Source: Limnoperna fortunei
Taxonomy: Eukaryota; Mollusca; Bivalvia; Mytilida; Modiolidae
Length of the DNA: 64,000 nt
Direction of reading: 5' to 3'
Assembly (NCBI GenBank): GCA_944474755.1
Contig: OX104115.1
Coordinates: 51,526,648 to 51,590,647 of the forward strand
Shown here one piece after another: positions 10,800 to 20,759 of this stretch (its first letter is position 1; each line of letters starts with the position of its first letter). The notes below the pieces were generated by a model. That model ran no database searches. It was given only the letters and a program-made list of their open reading frames with translations, and was not told the DNA's origin. The position numbers and the translations under genes were made by a program.

Positions 10800-10871
10800 T
10801 ACGCCGCCGCCGCCGCCGCCGGATTCCCATACATATGTCTCGCCTCCAGCGACTTTCGTCGCAGGCAAGAC
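10800..10871. repeat. (GCC)n microsatellite and terminal hairpin of the 146-bp array
   Basis: After about 100 bp of non-repeated tail there is a (GCC)n run at 10802-10821, then a stem at 10837-10871 with outer arms GTCTCGCCT and AGGCAAGAC (one mismatch) and inner arms GCGA and TCGC. An oligo-A run follows. The order array, microsatellite, hairpin is the same as at 1-1293, though the sequences are unrelated. Confidence 0.7.
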
Positions 10872-10994
10872 AAAAAAATGACTATGCAACAACAAAGAGT
10901 TACAAAAACTGTGTAAATAATTGGCTGAAACTGAAAAAGTAATGTTAATTAACTCTCCTTGTCTCATTATCCTACTATATAATTAAATACTTAC

Positions 10995-11012
10995 AACAGC
11001 CTTAGCAGACTT
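10995..11012 (-). CDS. Possible 18-nt microexon of the CAP-Gly gene
   Basis: On the minus strand, ATTATAAG|AAGTCTGCTAAGGCTGTT|GTAAGTAT has a very good donor and an acceptor with a poor pyrimidine tract. It is phase 0 at both ends and encodes KSAKAV, matching the basic composition of its neighbours (previous exon ends TPKSK, next begins VTITS). If used, it inserts six residues without a frame change. It could equally be a chance match. Confidence 0.35.
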
Positions 11013-12625
11013 CTTATAATCAACCATGATTTTAGTAAAATTTCATTCTTAACACCCAAAAACTTCAGAAAGTTTGTGAATTATTGCTTATCCTCCCAAA
11101 GTATGACAGATGTACTTTGTAAAAAATCTCACCTTGTCCCTGTATACAATTATTTATGTTTAAGCATGCATTTCCCAGATAAAGGAATGTACAGTTGTCT
11201 GTATAAATCAAGACATCCTTCCAATTATTGTCAAAATGATAACATTATATAGCATGTTACCTGACAGTTGTTGTCTCCTAAAACATTTCTGTTACATTTA
11301 GGAATGCTTTTTGTGCAACTGGATAATGTAACTTTATGTAAACTTTTAACCAACATAAATTAGAATCCTTAAAAAATTTTATCATTTCACCTGCATACAA
11401 TTTTTTCTTGTGTGAAATATGTGCCCATGCTGAATAGCATGTACTACTTTTGCTTTGGACAACTGATTGATATGAGAATCTGTGCTAAATAGGCAACTTT
11501 TTTATACATGTACTGCAAAGTAAATTTATCTTACTCATGTTCTTTCTGATAATGCCTAGCTTATGTAATAACAATTATAAGGTCAGAATGAGGAAAGACT
11601 GATATATATCTAAGCCCTAGTTTAATATACATTCAAAGTAATCAACAGTTCAGAGTTATATTTATAAATACTATATTCATTTGATTTTTATTATTTAAAT
11701 GAGCACTCAAGTTTTCCATTTTTCTGGCAGGTGAGCATAATAACAGGATTTGAAATATTTAAAATATACATCTTCTGGCCAAACTCACGGGTATCATCTG
11801 TCACTCGCTGCATATTTTCATACTACAATTTTTAGAATATGTCTAATCTATTTTATAGATTCATGGGGGAATCTAGGTAGAAGGGGGGTAGGACAGAAAT
11901 GTTGTTTTTTTGCTGGAAAGTTGAGAAAATTGCATTAATTTGATAAATCCCAGTCTAGTAACCACCCCTTTTCCCCAGAACCTATCCATTGGAAAATCCC
12001 AGAACAATCAGAGGTTTATCAGTATTATGCAATTTTTCAGTGAATTGCTATAAGAGTGTTAATTTAACAGTAATCCACTCTTATATTTAAAGTTTTACTG
12101 ATTTTAAGCATTTAAACTGAGCTTTGAGTAATCACAATATCACATGCCGTTTTTATTATATGCAGATGAAATAAATAAATAAATAATTTTAAGCAAAAAC
12201 GGAAAAAAATCACAAATGATTCCTTAGCGTCTTTCTTAAAATATTAGGAATAAAATATTAGGTATACAAATTATTGTTTGATTTGATAGTAAGTTTATCT
12301 TCATGATTTTCCTACCAAATTTTATGATTGCTAACTGTGGGGTCCTTCATTTTGCCTTACCTTGGATTTTACAGACTGTACATCAATCGTACCATGAGTG
12401 CCCTGCTATCTGCACACTGTTATCAACTGATTAACTTTTAGGGCATTGTACACTGTAATCAACATACAATTATTGCCTGATACTTTGATGAAGGATTGAG
12501 GTTATGTACAAAATCGAACCTTATTTTGTACAGTACACTTGATAAAGACAGAACACTCATATATTAGGATTACAAATTAATTATAAACTCGAGAGTGCAA
12601 CTGCTGTTATATATAAAATTCTTAC
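11013..12625. other. Intron, nothing recognised
   Basis: AT-rich sequence between exon 12626-12719 and the possible microexon. There is a short (AAAT)n run at about 12170-12187. No exon, no well-formed inverted repeat and no tandem array stood out. Confidence 0.5.
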
Positions 12626-12719
12626 CTTAGATTTTGGAGTAACTTTTGTAAGATCCTGAGAACAAATTTGATCAGAGGAATTGCCTTTCACATCACCTAT
12701 AGAACTACTAACAGTGTCA
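12626..12719 (-). CDS. CAP-Gly protein gene, internal exon
   Basis: The minus-strand acceptor TTTTTTTTTACAG has a strong poly-T tract. The exon is 94 nt (phase 2 in, phase 0 out) with donor CTAAG|GTAAGA. The peptide is IDTVSSSIGDVKGNSS followed by DQICSQDLTKVTPKSK, with the first codon split with exon 15165-15273. It is polar and low in hydrophobics, so probably part of a disordered linker. Phase agreement on both sides is the main support. Confidence 0.8.
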
Positions 12720-13380
12720 CTGTAAAAAAAAACAAAACAGACATTAATTTACCTGGCACAATGACAGATCTGACACTATCGTTTTATGTAATGAATACAA
12801 ATCCCAAATAAAACATATCACACTAAACATAAAACAATCAAGAAAGGCACAAAGTTACCTGTAAAATTACCTTAAGGAAATAATCCAGGATTAACTGGCG
12901 TTTACTTAATCCTATATATACCTGTTTATGGTCTTAGATGATTCCGTTAAGCTAATCAAATATTTTTTTTATTTAATGGATTAACTGGTTTAGACTAGTG
13001 ATATTTTAAGATACAACCAATATATCTGAAAAATTTATTTAAAAAAATATAGAATCAACTATTTAATCAAACTTATCAACCTTTAATTTTAATTTTTAAA
13101 ATGTTTTGAAATTTATAATTCAAATATTTTGAACAATAAGGACACCAAAAGACATCTGAAATTACTATTTCTGAGGCCATATAAGAAGACACTGTTTTAT
13201 CAGCAATTGTCTGAAAAATTTATGACAGAAACAAAAAGAAATTCTTAAGTTAAAGTCAATTAAGGGAAAATTTCGAAAGATGTCTACTTTCAATAACACT
13301 TCCCGAGTAAACAAGTAAACAACAATGATATGTCTCGATTGCAATGATGTACTGAGTAGACACCCCCCTTTTTTTCCCAG

Positions 13381-13605
13381 TGCACTCAGGCATGAAATAT
13401 ATGGCACAACCATACAGAATTTAGCCAGTTAAGAGGTCTCATCAAGTTGTAACTGTGTACAAAGTTGCATGAAGATGGGAAGTCATCTTCATGAAAAAAA
13501 AAAGCTTCAAAATGAAATGTAGACCTGAAGTGGGATGGACGGACCAACAAAACGAAGGGACCAAAAATCTGTATGTCCTCTAACCATCGTTGGTGGGACA
13601 TAAAA
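13381..13605 (+). repeat. Dispersed repeat, copy 2 (related to 5812-5952)
   Basis: Same orientation and block order as the copy at 5812-5952 (CATGAAATATATGG, CATACAGAATTT, GTGTACAAAGTTGCATGAAG, CTTCATG and an A-run). This copy ends GTTGGTGGGACATAAA and includes GGGATGGACGGACCAAC. The minus-strand ORFs across it (about 13165-13628) are not supported as genes. Confidence 0.65.
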
Positions 13606-15164
13606 ACTGTATAAATAGTCAAGTGCAATAATATGGAAAATTTTAATTTTGTTTTTTATTAAAATATGTTTACATTTTGTAAATCAGTTTATATATGATG
13701 CATGTTGTTAATTCATAGAAAATGACCATCTTCAATACAAAATATATATTAACAAAATATTTTACTGCACCCGGATTCGAGTAGTAAAAACCATCTTGAT
13801 GTAAATTTTTAGCTTGGTTCATTCAAAATAAGGACAAACCTCTGTTCTTAGCTCAATTATTGAAAAATGGTAAATATTGATATATCAAAATAAATAAATC
13901 CTTTTAAAATGAAGATACAAAAGTGAGTGGATATCACCTGGTATGTGATGATGAGTATAAATCAATATCAGTTATGAAGATCAAAGATTTAATACTGTAT
14001 ATTGCCTGGAGATTAAAGTGTTATTATACAAATCTGTAATACACACCTAAAAATAAACATAAATATCTTATGTACAAAAGATTGTTTGCACATAAATGAC
14101 AAAAACATTTATTCTGTGATACTGCAGATCTAAACAGATTTTAATGTCCTGGGGCTATTACTGTTGTCTATAAGAAATTAATCACTGTTAGCTAAACAGG
14201 TACATTTCACTGTTATCTGTTAAGAACAACAAAATTATGTTTGGCTGTCTGTATACCCTATGTGTTTGTCACCAAGAAATTGACTGACATCTTTTCAACA
14301 CCATCACTTAAGAATTAAGCATCTACTGACATGTCCATCTTTTGCATAAAAAGACTTTATGAAAAAATAACAATTATCAAGGATGTACTGTAATTATCTT
14401 TAATCATTAACTGTTAAGCTTACTAGTATATTAGATATATTACAGAAATATCCAACATGTAAATCATGGAGTAAACAACACAAGTAAATAATCTCAATTA
14501 AATACAACTAGCATTAATTTTTTAAAAATCAAGCTCCTTATTTGAATAAAACACCCCAAAAAACCCTGTTACTCTATAATACTATTTCAAGAGAACAACA
14601 GGAAGAAAGAAATCTGACAAGATATAAAATGAATATTAAGGATATTACAGGAAGGAATCGTACTACCAAATTAATTACTATTCTACTATTTGTTCCATTT
14701 TATATCCGACTCGGCATGATTTTCTTATAAACTAATCATGTACAGAATTCCACAACATGACCACTTCTCTGATCAATACTTGATACCAACACATTTTTCA
14801 AGAGACTAGTAGTTTCAAATATTGCTGATTGTTTAAATGGGGTTTGTGCCACAAAGAACAAATATTCAGCTATATAATGAGGGAAGGAGCTTTTAAGGAT
14901 TAAAAACTGTAATCTGGGACTTGACCACTATTTATTTGTCTTATCCAAACCCCCCCCCCCTCAAATAAATGTTTATACCAAGTGCTCCATTGATATCAAT
15001 CTAGTAACACTTGTCTTCTTTTTTCATTTTTTTTTTTTGCCAGCAAATGCCAACAATTTCTGTAGGTCAATTTCCTCTGATTTCAATCCTCTTTCCTTTA
15101 GAATTTAGCCCACAAAGGTATTTCAATTTTTAAATCTGATTTCTTACTATGTTAACCAACTTAC
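13606..15164. other. Intron, nothing recognised
   Basis: Part of the intron between exons 15165-15273 and 12626-12719. It has low-complexity tracts (poly-C at 14950-14960, poly-T at 15029-15038) but no exon or structured repeat that I could support. Confidence 0.5.
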
Positions 15165-15273
15165 ATGTCAGATGATATAAGAGTATCAGTATCTGCTATA
15201 ATTGTTCCACCATCGCTGTACATATCCGAGTCACTTTCCAAGTCTCTTGCTCGCCGTGTACCTTTTAAAACGG
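15165..15273 (-). CDS. CAP-Gly protein gene, internal exon
   Basis: The minus-strand acceptor TTTCATTTTCATTGCAG precedes a 109-nt exon (phase 1 in, phase 2 out) with donor ACAT|GTAAGT. The peptide is AVLKGTRRARDLESDS followed by DMYSDGGTIIADTDTLISSD. The DLESDSDMYSDGG stretch is acidic with casein-kinase-2-like serines, and TRRARD is a basic patch. It is in frame with exons on both sides. Confidence 0.85.
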
Positions 15274-17210
15274 CTGCAATGAAAATGAAATCAATCAATT
15301 ACAAAACTATTTAAACTTTTATGTCTCCAAATACATTTCATTTCCTCTAATAAAAAATACCTTAGTGATAACATTGTAGAGTATGATAAATGATCGACCC
15401 TTTGACAGTTCAACCAGATTCAAAGCTTGTTGACACTGTACTCAAGTTACAGTCAAGATATCTTTTACTTTTTAAATTGTGCAGGTGAAAAAACAAAAAC
15501 TAAAACAAGACCATTCAATATAAACTTGTACTTAAATGCGTATCTATTCTTAAAACATGCAGGTAAAAATTTAAATTTGAAATCTGAATAGTAAATTTCA
15601 GATATGTACATAATAAATTGGAATTTCAAAAAAGAAATATGAAATATGACAAAGACCGATTCATTAATATCTTGAATGATAGAGGATATCAATATATAAT
15701 AAATTATGTACTTTCAACTTCTAAGTATCAAATTTTACAGGCACTTCACTAAATTTGTTTTGGACATGTTTACTTAAAATTCAGTCATGCAGTGAGTGAT
15801 TTTATGTCTTCTTAAAAAAGCAATAATCTGCAAATTTGACAAGAATATAGATGTCTTGTTTTAATACTTCAAGGATCCCTATTTACAGTGTAATGTATGA
15901 TAAGAGGACAACATGGCCAGCCTAAAGTCCCCAACTATAAAGTCTTATTTTTTAAATATTATTTGACATTTATATATATAAACTACTTTCACCATGATAG
16001 CCTAACACAATCCTGACAAACTACAGGATCCAAAGACCCTGTGATAGCTTAACTGAGTTGCAATTCAGGAAACATACCTCCATTTTCTCTCAACCTTCAG
16101 AAATTGCTGGGATTTCAGGCATTTTTATTACAACAGGGTTTATAGGTCTTACAAAACAGAAATGAAAGGATCAGCCAAACAAAAGTCTTTTCTTGTTTCA
16201 TTTTTCAGTAAAAATAGCACATCCTTATTATTTATTTCAGTGTATGGTAAAGAAACTTGATGCACAATACCAAGGACAAACTATGAATGAAGAACCAAGA
16301 GAATATCATCATGCTGATATAATTATGGGTATGTGATATGATAAAGGAGCCACAATGCTACAAGGTACAAATTATAACATACTAAAAATGGGAATTTTAA
16401 ATTTAATGAAATTGTTTGTTACATTCACCTGTAAAGAGATTATTGAAACATTCCAGTCTAGGCTAGATACTGTTATGAAACATTTTTACATAAAAAAATG
16501 ACCTAATTGTAGTCAAATTGTACTTTAATAATCTGTCAATCGGTTTTAATAATGCTATTATTTATTCCACCTATCAAAACATAATATACATTGTTACATT
16601 TTTTTTGCGGTTGGTTCGTTAGACTTGCTACTTTACATGCATCAGTTCAATTGCAATCACATTAATAAATGTCTATAAATGTTCAACTACTGTGATTTAA
16701 CACAAATTTCTTAAAAAACAGGCTCTATGCAGAAATAGATTTTGCACAGAATAAGAAAAAAAGATATCATAGTTAAATAATTAGTAAATACTGATCAAGA
16801 AATACTATGATGTATTAACATGTTCTAAATTAAATTAACAACAGTCTCTATTGATTCGTTGAAATCAAAACATAATGATTCACTAAAGGACACCGTTGGA
16901 TGGGGTTTTCAGTCACTTTCAGCAATTGTTAAGATATATAGCATCCCTTGCTTTATTGGGGAGGTAACAGGAGTATGAGGTGAAAACCTCCAACCTTCCA
17001 ACCGTGGCTAAATCATTGCAGCTATAATTTAAGCCAAGTTTAACATAAAAGTCTGGTCGATGCAGAACTATGCTTAAATGTTCCTCGAAGCTTTCAATTT
17101 GATAAGATGACAAATTTAACTTATTTTAAGTCAACTGGTCTATATATTTCTATGGTCACATGTCTGATCAAATGCAGGTTTGTTTGTTTCTTTGAACACA
17201 TTTACCACAG
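15274..17210. other. Intron, nothing recognised
   Basis: Between exons 17482-17613 and 15165-15273. AT-rich, with scattered short ORFs on both strands but no splice-flanked coding segment. Confidence 0.5.
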
Positions 17211-17342
17211 TTCTTGGTGTAGAAAGCTTGAGTATCCTGTGAAAAACCTCTGACATTTTGTAGGAGCAGTCTCCAGTTCTTGGTGTAGAAAGCTTGAGTA
17301 TCCTGTGAAAAACCTCTGACATTTTGTAGGAGCAGTCTCTGT
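17211..17342. repeat. 66-bp exact tandem duplication
   Basis: TTCTTGGTGTAGAAAGCTTG begins at 17211 and again at 17277, and the two 66-bp units are practically identical. The length is a multiple of three, so on the minus strand a frame stays open and repeats a 22-residue peptide (DCSYKMSEVFHRILKLSTPR plus two residues). No matching splice sites were found, so I treat it as intronic. Confidence 0.9.
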
Positions 17343-17481
17343 TTTCAATAGGTTGTAATAATGAGTTCATTATTTAAGAATTTACATGTACACATAAGCA
17401 TACTATTTTATTGTATCGCTTTATACATGGTGTGTAGTTATGTACGAGTTGGGGAGAAATAAAGTAGTACCCCACACTTAC

Positions 17482-17613
17482 CTGCTTGATAATGTTTAAA
17501 TGTATCAGAATATGCTTGATCTAAATGTTTTCCATCTTCTTGTCTTTCTATCCATTCTGTGGGAGACTCCATGGTTACTGTGCCAACCTCAGAGTCAGTA
17601 TCTGGTACATAGC
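17482..17613 (-). CDS. CAP-Gly protein gene, exon after the CAP-Gly exon
   Basis: The minus-strand acceptor CATATATAATTGTAG precedes a 132-nt exon (phase 1 in, phase 1 out) with donor AGCAG|GTAAGT. The peptide is YVPDTDSEVGTVTMESPTEW and then IERQEDGKHLDQAYSDTFKHYQA. The first half is acidic and the second may form a short helix. The codon split with exon 20760-22848 gives Gly. The exon is symmetric, so it could be skipped without a frame change. Confidence 0.85.
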
Positions 17614-17719
17614 CTACAATTATATATGACTTGGGGTAACCAGCAAAATGAGTGGATATGTAAATTCTATCTCAAAATAAAATCAAGTTTTCTTATACTT
17701 TTAACATATTTTATGTAAT

Positions 17720-18850
17720 AAAACAAGAGGCTTCCAGTAGTGTAATCCCTCACCTAGACAAGATTTAAATGCCATCTTAGTTCATTTTCATCAAATTTTT
17801 TTTAGCACATGTAATTATGTATCAGAATTCTTGCATATAAATCTACAGGGAAAATAGGCAAAATTAAAACAAGACAGGCTATAGTTCAAATTGGACAGTA
17901 TAAGACCAAAAATGTAGATATTCCAGCTACTTTAAAACCTTTTTAGAACAGCAATCATTCTGAATGGATGGCATTTTTTTTTTTAAATAATCAAAGGTTC
18001 AGACAATCTAATCTTTGGTTCTATTATAGTATTGGCTTCAAAGTTTACAAGTATCTAGATAGTTAAAACACAAGTTAACTTAAACATATAGCATAAAAAA
18101 TGTCAAATGTGATCAAAACTAAAATGCTGCATTTCCCAAATGATGTCATCTTTTACAATTAAACTGCTGCTCCATTTTTCAAGCCTGCAGTGGACAGGTT
18201 GCAAGCACGTGCCTAAATAAATAGTGAATAGTTTCAAATGTTGAAAATTTAGGTCTGTATTAAATCTGCTGGAGGAGTTACAGTAACAGGCACTTGATCA
18301 ATAGTAGACCTCTAGAATGTTTTAGAACTATGCCATTAGGTGCACAACATCTACATGTGTGCAATCCATCATTAAAGTTTCATGAACTAAATTGAAAACT
18401 GTCGGAGTTCAATAGCTACCATCTTCTGTAACAATTTGCTAAGACTGAGAAAATAGGAACAAAATCTTTGAACAGTTTTATAATACTAAACAGCAGGTTC
18501 ATAATGTAATTCTTTTTCATGAGGTTTTTAGTGATCTGGTTGAAAACTGTGTTAGGAATCAATTACACAAAACATCTTTTGTAAAATAGGAAAAGTTCTT
18601 CAAACAATTCCATAATAGCAAATGCATATCTTTACGATGTGTGCAATCTTTCTGTGAAGTTGCAGAGATTTAGGTTAAATACTGCTGGAGAAAGTAAGCA
18701 AATCTTTTTTTCTGAAAAATGATTAAATTCTCCAGTCTGGGAAAATAGACAACCTGACTGTGTACACACTTTCTGTGTAGTTTTAGAGAATCTGAACTGA
18801 AAACTTAATTATGCAGCCACCTGCTTGCCTTCCCCCCACCCCCGATTTAC
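17720..18850. repeat. Degenerate tandem-like region
   Basis: Similar phrases return at irregular spacing (about 160-200 bp): CAATC with TTTCTGTGAAGTTGCAGAGA near 18645, a related TTTCTGTGTAGTTTTAGAGA near 18768, GGTTAAATACTGCTGGAG near 18673, and CTGTATTAAATCTGCTGGAG near 18255. This looks like an old, strongly diverged array of the same general type as the 146- and 171-bp arrays. The evidence is weak and by eye only. Confidence 0.4.
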
Positions 18851-19923
18851 ACTTGGTGCAAGGCAAGGTCTATTTCTCTTGCAGATAACACAAAAAAAAC
18901 AAGAATAATCAGTGGCAATTTTGGATATCGTTTAATACATTACAAAGACATCTACCACCAAAAGTGGCACTAAGAATACCAAAAATCCGCCAACAAAAAA
19001 AGCATACCAATAACATGTAAATGTATATGATATCTGTCAAATGTTTTAAATTCCTGTCCTTGGTTATGGATATGAGTTGATTATTAAATGATAACTGCAA
19101 GAGCTGCATGAGCACTATATGGTAATATGGAAGCATACCACAAAGTACAAGGAAATAAAAATCACAAATAGACAATATGCCATTTCAAGTCAGCTGAAAA
19201 AGCGGCTGGCTGAAATTCATTAAAATTATAGAAACTGCACCAAAACCATTGCAGGTTTTCAAATGATACAATGAATATGAGTGAACCGATTTTTTAATTG
19301 AATATACCTTGTAATGATTTCCATTCAACTGCAAAAATAATGATTATTTCATAATTTACTTAATACTACATGTATGTGTACACTGCAAAAAGTAAAATGT
19401 GTCAAGATACAGTTAAATCAGGCTGACCATCACGTTGATCTGATTAACACACTGGGTTTACTTGATAGATCAAGGCTGATTGTTTTATTCTAAAATAATA
19501 TTTGTGTACTTATTAAAATATATCAAAATAATGAGGCAAAAAGTTGAAATAAACAATTAGCAAAAACATTAAATATTATCTCATAACCACTAAAAATTAT
19601 TTTAAGCCTTTCACAATTAGCATCATTATTTTTACTCTACAAAACATCTTTCATCACTTAGTCGAGAGCACTTGAAAATGATTTTAAGAAACAGACAAAC
19701 ATCACATATTTCTGGAACCATTAAGGTATATCGTGTAGGTGTAATTAACAACAGGTAGTATCTAATGATTTAAACATTTCTTTGCCTGTAGCTGCATTTT
19801 TCCAATACCTCATTGCACCCACTGCTTTTTGTGAATAACTTACTTAAAAAAAGATTTTGAAGAAATGGTAGTAAATTAGATGTTCAACCTTGCTTGTATA
19901 CAAGACCTTATTTTATATTTCAT
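18851..19923. other. Intron, nothing recognised
   Basis: AT-rich intron sequence with no exon, array or inverted repeat that I could support. Confidence 0.5.
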
Positions 19924-20150
19924 TAATTGGTTAAGTTAGTTATTCGTCTAATATTGATCACCTGACCTGTCAACACTTAGGTTGTGGGTTCGAGTCTTAC
20001 TAACAACCTTTATTTAAAAGGATTGCAGTTTTCCTGTCAAAGGTTGGGATTTTCAACAGGTATTGCGGCTTCCTGATCCAATAAAAACTCGATGCAATGA
20101 TACAGCTGACAAATTGCTGAAAGTGGCATTAAACAGTATTGAAACAAAGA
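19924..20150 (+). repeat. tRNA-derived SINE (plus orientation), diverged copy
   Basis: The head GGTTAAGTTAGT, B box GTGGGTTCGAGTCTTAC (about 19983), core CAGTTTTCCTGTCAAAGG, and tail AAATTGCTGAAAGTGGCATT then AAACAGTATTGAAAC follow the same order as the other family members. The 5' part of the tRNA region is lost or diverged. It is antisense to the host gene. Confidence 0.8.
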
Positions 20151-20759
20151 ATCAATATATTCTTGACATAAATTTTTGTTAAAATAAAAAAAGCTAATTT
20201 TTTTTTAAATGTGAATCTTTCTTAAACTCAAAGTAAACTGTATTACAGTGGTAATTCAAGGTAGAAAAGACACATGGGCCTGTCTAGAACAAAGAATCGT
20301 ACCCTTGCTTTTTTGGGCGACAAATCACAAAACTAACATCATATTTTAACGGCTTCAAAATTTGGCCTAGTATCTGACCACAAGAAGATGACAAAAAACT
20401 AGACATGGATATTTCTAAATTTTCAGGGTTTTGTTTAAGTTACGTTCTAGAATTTATAATAGAGTTATCTCCCATTCTGACTGTTTTTGTAGTATATTTC
20501 ATTGAATTCATTTGTTGCAAGAGCAACATGTTACATCAAACTGAAGAATGATCTTTTCAGATCATATCCCTCTTCCAACAGGATTCTAAGTATACTACTT
20601 GTGGTATCTTTAATAAAACTTTACTGGATGTAAATACATCAATGTAAATAATAATTATTTTCAAGTAATAAAACAAAAGTCATACTTTTGAACTTTTTTG
20701 TTATAACTGCAAAAATGAATTTCCAACTTAGAAATACAAGTAAAACTTTGAGTACATAC
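20151..20759. other. Intron next to the CAP-Gly exon
   Basis: No additional exon or repeat was recognised; the donor of exon 20760-22848 lies at 20758-20759. Confidence 0.5.

Noticed and set aside
17140..17370. Minus-strand ORF with a 22-residue duplication as an exon
   Set aside because: No acceptor and donor with phases that fit the adjacent CAP-Gly exons, which already join perfectly without it. Kept only as a finding.
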